A stretch of 37,808 nucleotides of DNA, taken from positions 1 to 37,808 of the forward strand of contig JAQGHM010000066.1 of assembly GCA_028291615.1 (NCBI GenBank), in the 5' to 3' direction. The DNA comes from Phycisphaerales bacterium. Lineage in GTDB: Bacteria; Planctomycetota; Phycisphaerae; Tepidisphaerales; Tepidisphaeraceae. A program made the position numbers and the translations under genes. Shown one piece after another: positions 1 through 7,947 of the stretch (its first letter is position 1; each line of letters begins with the position of its first letter). Under the pieces are notes generated by a model that saw only the letters and a list, made by a program, of their open reading frames with translations, did not search any database and was not told where the DNA came from.

Positions 1-1707
1 GGGATTGCGGACGGGCTGGATCTGCAGGTGGTTCAGCAGAATATGGATATGACAGGGGGGCTGGCGCAGGGGGATTTTGACGGGAATGGGCTGGTCAATA
101 CCAACGACCTGACTTTGCTTAACAACAGTTTTCAGCGGCGAATGCCGTCGGCATCGTATGGCCGGATCGCGGATCGGAAGACGGCCATCCCGGGCATGGC
201 GGCGAACTTTTTTCAGGTCGGCGCGCCGGTGATCGATCGTGCGGGGAACGTGGTGTTCAACGGGGCGGGGATGTTCAACCTGGGGATGTATCGCTGGTCG
301 GCGGGGGTGCTGTCGAAGGTGGTTGACAACGGCACGCCCGCGCCGGGCGGGGGCTCGTTCTCCAACGTTGGGCAGCCGGCGATCACGGGCGGCCGCGTGG
401 CGTTCCAGGCGAACGTCGGTGGGCTGGACAGCATCTTCAGCTACAGCGCGGGCACGGTGACCAAGGTGCTGAGTCAGACGACGATCGGTCCGACGGGGAC
501 GATATTTGGCAGCCTAGGAAACCCACTCGCCTTCGGCGCGACGACGGTGTTCGTCAGTGAGGGAGCAGCGTACGCCGCGTCGCCCAACGCGACGACGATC
601 CAGGTGCTCGCCAGCGGCACGCCGGTGCCAGGCGGGCGGGGCGTCTTCACGCGGATCGACACGCCGCTGACCGACGGGAGCAACTACTGGTTCACGGGGC
701 AGGGAATCGGGCAGTTCGGGATTTATAAAAAGAGCGGCGGGGTACTGAGCACGCTGGTGGATCAGAACACGCCGGTGACGGGCACGGATGCGAAGTTTAC
801 GGCGGTGGGCAACCTATCGTCGGACGGGATGAACCTGTCGTTCACGGGCGAGTTCAATAACGCGTCGGGGGTCTTCGGGCTGTTCGGCTCGACGGTGAAC
901 AAGATCGCGGACACGTCGACGAAGATTCCGGGGTGCGCGGGGCAGTTCTCCGCGTTTGGCGTATCGTCGATGGGCGGGGGGTCGGTCGCGTTCGTGGGGT
1001 TTGACAAAAATCGCAGCCCGGGGATTTACGCGTGGATCGGCGGGGAATTGAACCGTGTGATCGACTCGGGCGTGACGCTGGGGGGCAAGATCATCTCGTC
1101 GCTGGAGATGACGGCCAGTGCGGTGGCGGGGAACAAGGTGGTATTCCAGGCGGATTTTACGGACGGAAGCTCGGGGATTTTTTCCGCGTCGATGTACCCG
1201 ACGCGAGTGCCTGGGGATGTGAACAATGACGGCAAGGTGGACGCCGCCGACTTGTCGATCACATTGAAGAATATCGGGCACACGGGCGGACGATCGCTGG
1301 GAGATTTGAACGGGGACGGGCAGATCGACATCCAGGACTTCCAGATTTTGGAGCAGAATTTCGGCCACACCGGATTCGCGCCGCTGCTGGGCGACGCGAC
1401 CGGCGACGGGACCGTCAATGGCGCGGACATGAAGGTGTTGTTCGCGCATTTGGGAAAGTACGGCGGCATCCCGCAGGCGGATTTCGATGGCGACGGGCGG
1501 ATCGACTTCGCTGACTTCCAGGTGCTGGAGCAGAATTTCGGCAAGTTCTCGGCGGCGCCGTATGAGCCGTTTGGCACGATGAGCGCATCGGACGTTGAGG
1601 TTCTGGCGGGCGGCGTCGTGCCGGAGCCGGGGGCGATGGGGTTGCTGGCGATCGGGGCGGCGGGGGTGGTGGCTGGGCGACGAAGGCGGCGGCTCAGGGC
1701 TTCTTAG
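1..1707 (+). CDS. Secreted repeat protein with dockerin-type motifs and PEP-CTERM tail (5' end missing)
   Basis: The frame is open from base 1, so the true start lies upstream. One dockerin/EF-hand-like motif (GDFDGNGLVNTNDL) sits near base 75. The middle, about bases 265-1190, has roughly six degenerate repeats of 45-52 residues, each opening like GIYxWxGGxL and followed by VxDxGTxxPG, which suggests a beta-propeller. Four more calcium-loop motifs of the type DxNxDGxxDxxDL follow at about 1213-1530. The protein ends with VPEPGAMGLL, a hydrophobic stretch and an Arg-rich tail, a classic PEP-CTERM signal for exosortase processing and surface display. An exported, cell-surface or matrix protein is the likely role; the ligand is unknown. 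The last 14 nt overlap the 3' end of the convergent gene. Confidence 0.85.
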   Translation, partial: GIADGLDLQVVQQNMDMTGGLAQGDFDGNGLVNTNDLTLLNNSFQRRMPSASYGRIADRKTAIPGMAANFFQVGAPVIDRAGNVVFNGAGMFNLGMYRWSAGVLSKVVDNGTPAPGGGSFSNVGQPAITGGRVAFQANVGGLDSIFSYSAGTVTKVLSQTTIGPTGTIFGSLGNPLAFGATTVFVSEGAAYAASPNATTIQVLASGTPVPGGRGVFTRIDTPLTDGSNYWFTGQGIGQFGIYKKSGGVLSTLVDQNTPVTGTDAKFTAVGNLSSDGMNLSFTGEFNNASGVFGLFGSTVNKIADTSTKIPGCAGQFSAFGVSSMGGGSVAFVGFDKNRSPGIYAWIGGELNRVIDSGVTLGGKIISSLEMTASAVAGNKVVFQADFTDGSSGIFSASMYPTRVPGDVNNDGKVDAADLSITLKNIGHTGGRSLGDLNGDGQIDIQDFQILEQNFGHTGFAPLLGDATGDGTVNGADMKVLFAHLGKYGGIPQADFDGDGRIDFADFQVLEQNFGKFSAAPYEPFGTMSASDVEVLAGGVVPEPGAMGLLAIGAAGVVAGRRRRRLRAS

Positions 1708-3511
1708 GGGCGGGCAATTCCTTTATCGCTTCGCGCGCGATGGCTTGATCGGGGTCGAGGCGCAGGGCTTCTTCGAGTTGCGCCTTTGCTTTTTCGATGT
1801 TGCCTTGCAGCGCGTAGATGCGGCCGAGGTTGGCGTGGGTGAGGCTGTCGCGCGGGTTGAGCTGCAGGGCGGCGAGGAATTGTTCGACCGATTCGGGGAG
1901 TTTGCCCATGATGCCCAGTGCCAGCGCGAGATCGGCGCGGGCGCGGAAGTTGTCGGGGTCGCCTTCGAGACATTTGCGGAAGCGCTCGGCGGCGTGGGGG
2001 TAGTCGCCCTGTTGCACGAGCATGTGCGCGAGGACGAAGTGGCCTTGGGGCAATGCGGGGTCGATCTTGAATGCGGCGTTGAGTTCTTTGGCGACGTCGG
2101 CGCGACGGCCGGCGGCTAGGAAAAGCTTGGCGAGCTCGACGTGGTCGTTCGCGTCTTGCGGATTGAGCTTGAGGCGGTTCTGCAGGCGCTCGACGGCGTC
2201 GGGCCAGAGCCACTTTTGCGTGTAATCCTGATTGAGGAGCCCACGGTCGGCGCGATCGCGGACGCGCAAGCGGAGGATGAGCTCGCCCATCTCATCGCTG
2301 GAGGTGTCGCCGTAAAGCACGCGTTTGGGGGGCGTGCTCGGGTTCATCGGATTGCGGTCGGAGTTGTCGTACTCGAAGCGCATCTGGATGCGCGTGCCGC
2401 GCGGCAGGTGGAGCGGCTCCTTGAACGTGTAGGAATCCTGCATGTTGAAGTTCCAGTGCTTGATGCGCAGCAGCTCGCGGCGGGTTCCGTCGGGGAGCGT
2501 GGCGAAGCCCTGAAGGTCCTTGCCGAGATAGTGGGCGTGGGCGGCGATCTCGACGGCATCGACATCGACCGGCAGCGTGTAGGCGGAGGTGATCGCGTAA
2601 TCGCTCGCGCCTGCGGGGATGTCGATCGAGGTCGAGCGGAGCATCAACTTGAATTGCAGGCCTGTCGGCGGCTTGTCGGTGAAGTAGAAGCCGAGCTCGG
2701 GTTGAAGCGTTTCGGGCTTGCCCTGGCGGCGGAGGTGGGCCTGGAGAATGACGTCGGCGTCGGCGGGGAGGAGCCACGGCGATTCTTCGGTGCGGAGGCA
2801 CGGGGCGCGGCCGGGTTGCCAGGTGATGTTCTCGCCGTCGGGCGTGTAGGCGTCGTCGCCGGGATTCATGGCGTCGAAGCCCCAGTCGCCGGCCTTGGCG
2901 GCGCGGCGGCGGGCGGCGCTGGTTTGGGTGGTGAAGAGAAACGCGTGATGGACGACGCGCGCGTTGCCCGAATGCAATTCGACCGCGCGCACGAAGCGGC
3001 GCGAATCCAGGCCAGTCGGGAGGACGAAGTTGCGATAAAGATCCGTGCCCTCGGCGGCGAGCGTGTACGGCTTGGGGAGCTTGATGACCAGGTCGGGCTT
3101 GCCGAGTTCCCACTCGGTGGGCGGGCGCGGCGGCTTGGGCAAATCGGCGGGATTGCCCTCGGGCGTGTTCTGCTCGACCCAGCCTTGGAAGGTGGCGATC
3201 GTCGCGTCGTCGAGGCGGCGGTTGCCCGCGAATTCACCAAAGCCAGGCTCGGGAAGCCAAGGCGGCATCGCGCGCGCGGTGACGACTTTGACGATCTGGC
3301 GCGCGTGCCGGCGGACGTCGTCATAGGTGAGTAGGTCGAAGGGTCCGACGCCGCCGGGTGCGTGGCAGCCGGCGCAGTGGCGGTAGACGAGGGGGGCGAT
3401 GTCGCGGGTGAAGGTGAGGGGTGGGGCGGGGGGATCGGCGGCGCGGGCGGTGGCAGCGACCGTTAGGGCTAGCGCGATGATACTCGTGAATTGTCCGGGG
3501 AGAGTCGTCAT
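1694..3511 (-). CDS. Cytochrome c / copper type II monooxygenase-like / TPR fusion protein
   Basis: An exported protein of about 605 residues. A signal peptide (about residues 1-26) is followed by a c-type heme site CAGCH near residue 48 and an MPPW motif near 84 that may give the distal ligand. The centre (about 140-420) resembles the ascorbate-dependent peptidylglycine monooxygenase fold: an HH pair (VVHHAFLF, about 190), a lone His (LQAH, about 261), an HxH pair (AHAHYLG, about 327) and a Met in SSDEM near 410. These match the order of the two copper sites in PHM enzymes, but oxygenase activity is inference. About 440-600 is a run of TPR helices. ATG at 3511 is chosen over an in-frame GTG at 3517; no clear Shine-Dalgarno is visible. 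It lies 18 nt after a Uma2 gene on the same strand. Substrate unknown. Confidence 0.85.
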   Translation of the reverse strand: MTTLPGQFTSIIALALTVAATARAADPPAPPLTFTRDIAPLVYRHCAGCHAPGGVGPFDLLTYDDVRRHARQIVKVVTARAMPPWLPEPGFGEFAGNRRLDDATIATFQGWVEQNTPEGNPADLPKPPRPPTEWELGKPDLVIKLPKPYTLAAEGTDLYRNFVLPTGLDSRRFVRAVELHSGNARVVHHAFLFTTQTSAARRRAAKAGDWGFDAMNPGDDAYTPDGENITWQPGRAPCLRTEESPWLLPADADVILQAHLRRQGKPETLQPELGFYFTDKPPTGLQFKLMLRSTSIDIPAGASDYAITSAYTLPVDVDAVEIAAHAHYLGKDLQGFATLPDGTRRELLRIKHWNFNMQDSYTFKEPLHLPRGTRIQMRFEYDNSDRNPMNPSTPPKRVLYGDTSSDEMGELILRLRVRDRADRGLLNQDYTQKWLWPDAVERLQNRLKLNPQDANDHVELAKLFLAAGRRADVAKELNAAFKIDPALPQGHFVLAHMLVQQGDYPHAAERFRKCLEGDPDNFRARADLALALGIMGKLPESVEQFLAALQLNPRDSLTHANLGRIYALQGNIEKAKAQLEEALRLDPDQAIAREAIKELPAPKKP

Positions 3512-3529
3512 AAGCACGGCGGTGAGCGA

Positions 3530-4249
3530 TTAGCGCTTGGAACGCTTGACGCTTTTCAAGCGATTGGCAAAGGCGGTGTGCTTCGACGAGGCCAAACCCT
3601 TTTGCAAAACTTCGGCGACTTTCTGAAGATCGCCGGCGATGAGACTGGCGGCATCGAGCCAGAGTCCTGGAAAGACCTGGCTCTGGAAAATTCCCTTGGC
3701 GGCTGGCGCGAGCGGATCGTAGCGTCCGTCGCGGAGGATGAAGTAATCGATCGCGCGATCGAACGTGCGCCAGACGATGTATTCATTGACGCCGTGTCGC
3801 CGATAGACGTTTAACTTCGCATGCAGGTCGTAACTGGCGGAAGTGGCGGCGACCTCGGCGACGAGCTCGGGGGCGCCCTCGACGTAACCGTCCGCATCAA
3901 TTCGCGATTGACCGCCGCACGTTTCGATGATGCGCAGGAACGCGTCAGGTTGGGGCATGTTGTCGAGGTCGAGGCGGAGCGAACCGTTGTCGCCGCCTTC
4001 GACGCCGGGGGTGGCGGCCTCGTAATTCCCGAGCAAGGTGATGAGACGGAAATGCGGGGAACTGTGTCCCTCTTGTGAAACGGGCGGGGGCATAATGACG
4101 ATTCCTTCGATCAGTTCGGCCTTTTTCAAGTTAGGCGTCGCGTCGTAACGCCTTTCAAATTCGGCGCGGGTCAGGCGGTCTCCCGGCTGGAGCGGAGGGA
4201 TGATCGAAGGTTTGACACGCTTGGGTTTCGAAGGGGTCGGGGCGAACAT
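3530..4249 (-). CDS. Uma2 family (DUF820) restriction-endonuclease-fold protein, copy 1
   Basis: A protein of 239 residues with the Uma2 layout: an early AELIEGIV strand, MPQPDAFLRI in the middle, then ELVAEVAATSASYDLHAK and YRRHGVNEYIVW. The D, E and K residues fit a PD-(D/E)xK nuclease-like core. The family is abundant in cyanobacteria and planctomycetes and its biological role is unsettled. The C-terminus is basic (KRLKSVKRSKR-like). The start is well supported: AGGAG at 4258-4262 sits 8 nt before the ATG, and a perfect TATAAT lies at 4270-4275. A second, diverged family member is at 11091-11696. Confidence 0.85.
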   Translation of the reverse strand: MFAPTPSKPKRVKPSIIPPLQPGDRLTRAEFERRYDATPNLKKAELIEGIVIMPPPVSQEGHSSPHFRLITLLGNYEAATPGVEGGDNGSLRLDLDNMPQPDAFLRIIETCGGQSRIDADGYVEGAPELVAEVAATSASYDLHAKLNVYRRHGVNEYIVWRTFDRAIDYFILRDGRYDPLAPAAKGIFQSQVFPGLWLDAASLIAGDLQKVAEVLQKGLASSKHTAFANRLKSVKRSKR

Positions 4250-4269
4250 ACTGCGAGCTCCTGACGGGC

Positions 4270-4275
4270 ATTATA
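4270..4275 (-). promoter_or_regulatory. -10 element (TATAAT) for the Uma2 copy 1 gene
   Basis: A perfect TATAAT on the minus strand. It predicts transcription starting about 14 nt before the AUG, leaving room for the AGGAG site at 4258-4262. No good -35 hexamer is seen; that position falls inside the upstream terminator hairpin. Confidence 0.45.
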
Positions 4276-4288
4276 TCGACCAACGAAA

Positions 4289-4315
4289 GACCCGGGGAGA
4301 AAAACTCCCCGGGTC
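4289..4315 (-). terminator. Intrinsic terminator after the aldehyde dehydrogenase gene
   Basis: A perfect 11-bp inverted repeat (GACCCGGGGAG / CTCCCCGGGTC) around a 5-nt loop. On the minus strand it is followed by CTTTCGTT, a short T-rich stretch. It lies 45 nt past the stop of the aldehyde dehydrogenase gene and just upstream of the Uma2 promoter, so it separates the two transcripts. Confidence 0.7.
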
Positions 4316-4359
4316 GTTTCGGTCAGTTCCCAACAGGCCGAATTCACCGACTCAAAGAT

Positions 4360-5892
4360 CTACATCGCGACCGTAACCGTCTTGATCTCAGTATAGTTCC
4401 GCAGCGCGTATTCGCCCAGCTCTCGGCCGATGCCGCTCATCTTGAAGCCACCGAACGGCGCCGCGGCGTCGAAGACGTCGTAGCAGTTGACCCAGACTGT
4501 GCCCGCTTTCAGTTCGGCGGCCATGCGATGGGCCTTGCCGATGTCGCGGGTCCAGACCGCCGCGGCGAGACCGTACATGCTGCGGTTGCCGCGCTCGATC
4601 ACCTCGTCGATGTCCTTGAAGGGGATGATGCTCATCACCGGGCCGAAGATTTCTTCGCAGGCGATCTTCATCTCGTCTTTCACATCGCCGAAGATCGTCG
4701 GCTCGACGAAGTAGCCTTGCTTGCCGACGCGCGAGCCGCCGGTGAGGAGCTTGGCGCCCCCTTCCTTGCCGGCGTCGATGTAGGACATGATGCGGTCGAA
4801 CTGTTCCTGGCTGACCTGTGGGCCCTGCGTGGTCTTGGGATCAAACGGATCGCCGACTTTCGTCTTCTTCGCGCGCTTGACCATCTTCTCGACAAACTCG
4901 TCATGCACCTTTTGTTCAACGAAGAGGCGACTGCCCGCGCAGCAGCACTGGCCCTGGTTGAAGAAGAGGGCGAAGTGCGAGCCTTCGATGGCTTGGTCGA
5001 GATCGGAATCGGCGAAGACAATGTTCGGCGACTTGCCGCCGAGTTCCAGCGTGACGCGTTTGAGGTTCGTGCGGGCGGCGGCCTGCATGATCAGCTTGCC
5101 AACCTCGGTGCTGCCGGTGAAGGCGACCTTGTCGATGTCGTAATGCTCGGCGATAGCGGCGCCGGCGGTCTCGCCGTAGCCGGGGATGATGTTCAGCACG
5201 CCCTCGGGCAGGCCGGCCTCGAGCGCCAGCTCGCCGATGCGCAGGGCGCTCAGCGGCGTCTGCTCTGCGGGTTTGAGGATCACCGTGCAGCCGGTCGCCA
5301 GCGCCGGGCCGAGCTTCCACGCCTGCATCAGCAGCGGGAAATTCCACGGGATGATCTGGCCGACGACGCCCACCGGCTCGTGCCGCGTGTAGCAGTGGTA
5401 CGGGCCGTTGATTGGGATCGTCTTGCCTTCGATCTTGTCGGCCCACCCGGCGTAGTAGCGGTAGCAGTCGATCACCAGCGGCAGGTCTGCCGCCATCGCG
5501 ACGCTCAGCGGCTTGCCGTTATCGAGCGCTTCCAGCTTGGCCAGTTCCTCTTTATTCTGCTCGACCAGGTCCGCCAGCTTGTAGAGGATGCGGCCGCGCT
5601 CGCGCGCGTTCATCTTTTTCCACGGGCCCTTCTCGAACGCCTTGCGCGCCGCCTTCGCGGCTTTATCGACATCGGCCTTGTCCCCCTCGGCGACGTTGGC
5701 GATCACTTCGCCGGTGGATGGGTTGAGCGTCTCGAACGTTTTGCCGCTCTGCGAATCGACCCACTTGCCGTCGATGAGCATTTTCGTCTGACGGATCTTG
5801 ACGGGGAGATTGGTCGCCTGCTTGCCGTTCCCGACGCTGCGGGTGACGGTCTTCGTGCCGTTTCCGGCGGTGGTTTTAGATGCGCTGGCCAT
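4360..5892 (-). CDS. NAD(P)+-dependent aldehyde dehydrogenase
   Basis: A 510-residue protein of the aldehyde dehydrogenase superfamily, which oxidises aldehydes to carboxylic acids in the cytoplasm. Visible signatures are the cofactor-domain segment [19 protein letters not shown], the GSTEVGK nucleotide-binding turn, [11 protein letters not shown] carrying the general-base Glu, and [10 protein letters not shown] with the catalytic Cys among three cysteines, as in ALDH1/ALDH2-type enzymes. EIFGPVMSI and the [17 protein letters not shown] tail are also typical. The first 30 or so residues are a Lys/Thr-rich extension not common in the family. The ATG is supported by GGAGG at 5900-5904, 7 nt upstream. 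A strong terminator follows and the gene appears monocistronic. The aldehyde substrate cannot be told from sequence. Confidence 0.95.
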   Translation of the reverse strand: MASASKTTAGNGTKTVTRSVGNGKQATNLPVKIRQTKMLIDGKWVDSQSGKTFETLNPSTGEVIANVAEGDKADVDKAAKAARKAFEKGPWKKMNARERGRILYKLADLVEQNKEELAKLEALDNGKPLSVAMAADLPLVIDCYRYYAGWADKIEGKTIPINGPYHCYTRHEPVGVVGQIIPWNFPLLMQAWKLGPALATGCTVILKPAEQTPLSALRIGELALEAGLPEGVLNIIPGYGETAGAAIAEHYDIDKVAFTGSTEVGKLIMQAAARTNLKRVTLELGGKSPNIVFADSDLDQAIEGSHFALFFNQGQCCCAGSRLFVEQKVHDEFVEKMVKRAKKTKVGDPFDPKTTQGPQVSQEQFDRIMSYIDAGKEGGAKLLTGGSRVGKQGYFVEPTIFGDVKDEMKIACEEIFGPVMSIIPFKDIDEVIERGNRSMYGLAAAVWTRDIGKAHRMAAELKAGTVWVNCYDVFDAAAPFGGFKMSGIGRELGEYALRNYTEIKTVTVAM

Positions 5893-6025
5893 GGGAGGAC
5901 CTCCGTGTGTGTGAGAGAGACGGTTGGCTTGTTAGACGTGGCGCGCGTCGCTCCGCTGCGACATGCGCCTGTTGATGGTATCCACGAGTTGCGATTGGGA
6001 ACAGGAAAATTTGCGGTGACCGGGA

Positions 6026-6373
6026 TTACTCCGCCCGATCCGCCGGCGGCTCGCGCCCCGTCTCCTTTAAATACTTCTGCCGCCCCGCCGCGTAATCCGC
6101 ATGCTCGACCACCGCCGCGTCGGCCTCGCGCTCGGCCGAGTGATAGTCGACCTCGTCGTCCTTGATCTTCCGCCACCATGGTTCTTCAACCTGGCATTCC
6201 TGCTGGTGGATCTTGCGGAGCATCGGGCGGCACCACCCGCAGCCGGTGCCGGCGGAGAGGCACTCGCTGATCTGCGACGCCACCTTGGGCCGCTCAATCC
6301 GGCAGAAGCTGCGGATCTTCCGCAGTTTCACATGGAAGCAGAAGCAGATTTCGTCATCATCCTGGAGCGGCAT
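6026..6373 (-). CDS. BFD-like [2Fe-2S]-binding protein
   Basis: About 115 residues. ICFCFHVKLRKI near the start and AGTGCGWCRPML about 35 residues later give the CxC...CxxC ligand pattern of bacterioferritin-associated-ferredoxin-type domains, which bind a [2Fe-2S] cluster. The C-terminal half is charged and rich in Glu/Lys, with WWRKIKDDEVDYH and a tail of unknown role. The start is uncertain. The frame is open upstream to an ATG at 6472, but the ATG at 6373 places the first cysteines as in the family and has a TACAAT hexamer 11 nt upstream. It is divergent from the DUF3309 gene. The protein may pass electrons or sense iron; no partner gene is adjacent. Confidence 0.75.
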   Translation of the reverse strand: MPLQDDDEICFCFHVKLRKIRSFCRIERPKVASQISECLSAGTGCGWCRPMLRKIHQQECQVEEPWWRKIKDDEVDYHSAEREADAAVVEHADYAAGRQKYLKETGREPPADRAE

Positions 6374-6511
6374 CTTGGCGATCGATTGTACCGCGCGAGC
6401 CAGTTTTGCGGGCAAATCCGCTGAGTTTGCACGTTCCATCGTCCAGGCTGTTCGGATGACAATCTCATCCATATGGACAGGTCATTTCGGCTTGTCCGAA
6501 AGGAGATTGAG

Positions 6512-6676
6512 ATGAACAGCACCGCGCGTCTGGTTTTAATTGTGATCCTGGTTCTGTTGGTCCTGGGGATGCTGCCGGTTTGGCCGTATGCACAGGGGTT
6601 TGGCTACTATCCCGCGGGTGGTCTGGGCCTGGTCCTGGTGATCGTGCTGGTGCTGCTGCTGGCGGGGAAGCTGTAA
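6512..6676 (+). CDS. DUF3309 family small membrane protein
   Basis: A 54-residue, very hydrophobic protein. A first helix (LVLIVILVLLVLGMLPVW) is followed by the family's signature PYAQGFGYYPAGGLGL and a second helix ending AGKL. The ATG at 6512 is preceded by AAGGAGATT, a clear Shine-Dalgarno, and is preferred over an in-frame ATG at 6473. Function is unknown. The family is widespread as a short inner-membrane protein. It sits alone upstream of the toxin-antitoxin remnant. Confidence 0.85.
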   Translation: MNSTARLVLIVILVLLVLGMLPVWPYAQGFGYYPAGGLGLVLVIVLVLLLAGKL

Positions 6677-6715
6677 CAGGCCCGGAAATCGTTCGAAATT
6701 AAACGCCCGGCGATG

Positions 6716-6721
6716 TAAAAT
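6716..6721 (+). promoter_or_regulatory. -10-like element upstream of the antitoxin gene
   Basis: TAAAAT lies 16 nt before the chosen ATG at 6738. The only -35-like hexamer, TTCGAA at 6692-6697 with an 18-nt spacer, is weak and palindromic, so it could equally be part of an operator for an autoregulating antitoxin. Confidence 0.3.
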
Positions 6722-6737
6722 GATCGCCGAGGTATCG

Positions 6738-7124
6738 ATGAAGCTGAACATTGAGATAGATGATTCCTTAAAGGCCTTTCTCGAGCAGCAGGCGGTCGAG
6801 GGCGGCTATGGCTCGCAGGCGCACTACATCCAGTCCCTGATCGAGGATGACCGCGAGCGTCTCGCCGAACAGGCTTTGGAACAAAAGCTGCTCCTCGAAA
6901 TCGCTCACGCCAAGGGCGACGTGACCGATGAGGACCACGATCGCGTTCGGCGGCAAGTCAGCGAGCCTCGGCTGCGAGAATTGCGCGAGATGCTCCACGA
7001 GGGCATTGAACAGGCGGACCGCGGCGAGTTCGTGGAGTTCACCGCCGAGGACATCATGCGCGAAGGGCGCGAGATGCTTGCCCGTCGCAAGGGAAAGGGA
7101 AAGAAGGATGGGGAAGCCGCGTAA
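6738..7124 (+). CDS. ParD-like antitoxin (ribbon-helix-helix)
   Basis: A 128-residue protein. The first 45 residues (LNIEIDDSLKAFLEQQ, then EGGYGSQAHYIQSLIEDDRE) match ParD/CopG antitoxins: a strand that binds DNA followed by two helices. The rest is charged and helical. Its end, LREMLHEGIEQADRGEF then FTAEDIMREGRE, looks like the usual toxin-wrapping tail. At 128 residues it is longer than most ParDs (about 80-90), as if a second antitoxin-like tail had been added. The ATG at 6738 has GAGGT at 6729-6733. The toxin frame starts at 7108 inside its last codons, the overlap expected of a coupled operon. Autoregulation is likely by family analogy. Confidence 0.8.
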   Translation: MKLNIEIDDSLKAFLEQQAVEGGYGSQAHYIQSLIEDDRERLAEQALEQKLLLEIAHAKGDVTDEDHDRVRRQVSEPRLRELREMLHEGIEQADRGEFVEFTAEDIMREGREMLARRKGKGKKDGEAA

Positions 7125-7403
7125 GAGCCCGCTGACCAAAGTCGATCTGCTCGAAATCTGGTGCTTCGTTGGGGAGAACAGTCTCGCGCTGCCGATCGGT
7201 TGATTAAACAGATGGACGACGCGATCGACCTACTCGGTCGATTTCCGGGCCTTGGCTCCATGCGGGACGATCTCGCGAAGAGCTTGCGGATTTACCCCGT
7301 TGGGCATTACGTAATTGCATATCGAGTTGTTAAGCGTACTGTGCATATCATTCGGGTCGTCCATGGCGCACGTGACCTGCGCGCGGTCTTTGCCGAGGAT
7401 TGA
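7108..7403 (+). pseudogene. ParE/RelE-type toxin split by a frameshift
   Basis: Translation from the ATG at 7108 gives MGKPRKSPLTKVDLLEIWCF, then VGENSLALPIG and a stop at 7203: the start of a ParE toxin that ends after 31 residues. In the frame one base back, from about 7170, the sequence continues as SRAADRLIKQMDDAIDLLG, then FPGLGSMRDDL and SLRIYPVGHYVIAYRV to a C-terminal IIRVVHGARDL, the typical rest of ParE. Joining the two halves near 7169-7180 gives a full-length toxin of about 98 residues. A lost base in the GGGG run at 7171-7174 is the simplest cause. It may be a real inactivated toxin, a sequencing error, or less likely a -1 programmed shift. The AAGAAGG before the ATG is a plausible ribosome site. 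Confidence 0.75.
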
Positions 7404-7421
7404 CCAACGGCCAGAACCGAT

Positions 7422-7937
7422 ATGAAACTCACCGTCATCCCCCCCAAAGACCCCTGGTACGCCGACGGCCTCTCCTTTACCTGCACCTGTTGCGGCAACT
7501 GCTGCACCGGCGGCCCTGGGTTCGTCTGGATGAGCGACGAGGAGATCGATCGTTTGGCCGAACATCTGGGTTTGTCTCGCGATGAGACCTTCAAGCAGTA
7601 TTGCCGCAAGCTTGGGCAGAAGGTCAGCCTGAAGGAAAAGCTCAGCCCGCAAGGCAACTACGACTGCATCTTCCTCGAAGAAATTCCCGCCAAAAAGGAA
7701 AAGGGAAAAGTCGCCCTCTCGCGCCGCGTATGCGGCATTTACCCGGTCCGTCCGCTACAGTGCCGCACCTGGCCGTTCTGGGATGGCAACCTCGCCAGCA
7801 AGCAGCTGTGGGACGAGGCCGCGAAGCGCTGCCCCGGGATGAACGATGGCCGGCATTACACACAGGAGCGGATCGAAGCCTTGCGGGATGCACCGGATTG
7901 GCCGGACAAGCCGCCGACCTCGGGCGGGCGCAAGTGA
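7422..7937 (+). CDS. YkgJ family cysteine cluster protein
   Basis: A 171-residue cytoplasmic protein with the YkgJ signature. An N-terminal cluster CTCCGNCCTGGPG (about residues 21-33) is followed by a Cys in YDCIFLEE and by CGIYPVRPLQCRTWPFW, then a last Cys in AKRCPGM. The cysteines are thought to bind zinc or an Fe-S cluster; the family's role is not established. It starts 18 nt after the toxin remnant and ends 10 nt before a convergent methyltransferase gene. Confidence 0.88.
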   Translation: MKLTVIPPKDPWYADGLSFTCTCCGNCCTGGPGFVWMSDEEIDRLAEHLGLSRDETFKQYCRKLGQKVSLKEKLSPQGNYDCIFLEEIPAKKEKGKVALSRRVCGIYPVRPLQCRTWPFWDGNLASKQLWDEAAKRCPGMNDGRHYTQERIEALRDAPDWPDKPPTSGGRK

Positions 7938-7947
7938 CGGGCGCGAG

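Noticed and set aside
2141-3334. A 397-codon plus-strand frame across the cytochrome/PHM/TPR gene
   Set aside because: Low-complexity Ala/Gly/Arg/Val translation, antisense to a gene with heme and copper motifs.
4528-6165. A 545-codon open frame on the plus strand across the aldehyde dehydrogenase gene
   Set aside because: It is antisense to a clear aldehyde dehydrogenase with all family motifs. Its protein is low-complexity (Asp/Arg/Val/Leu) with no motif; it results from GC-rich third codon positions.
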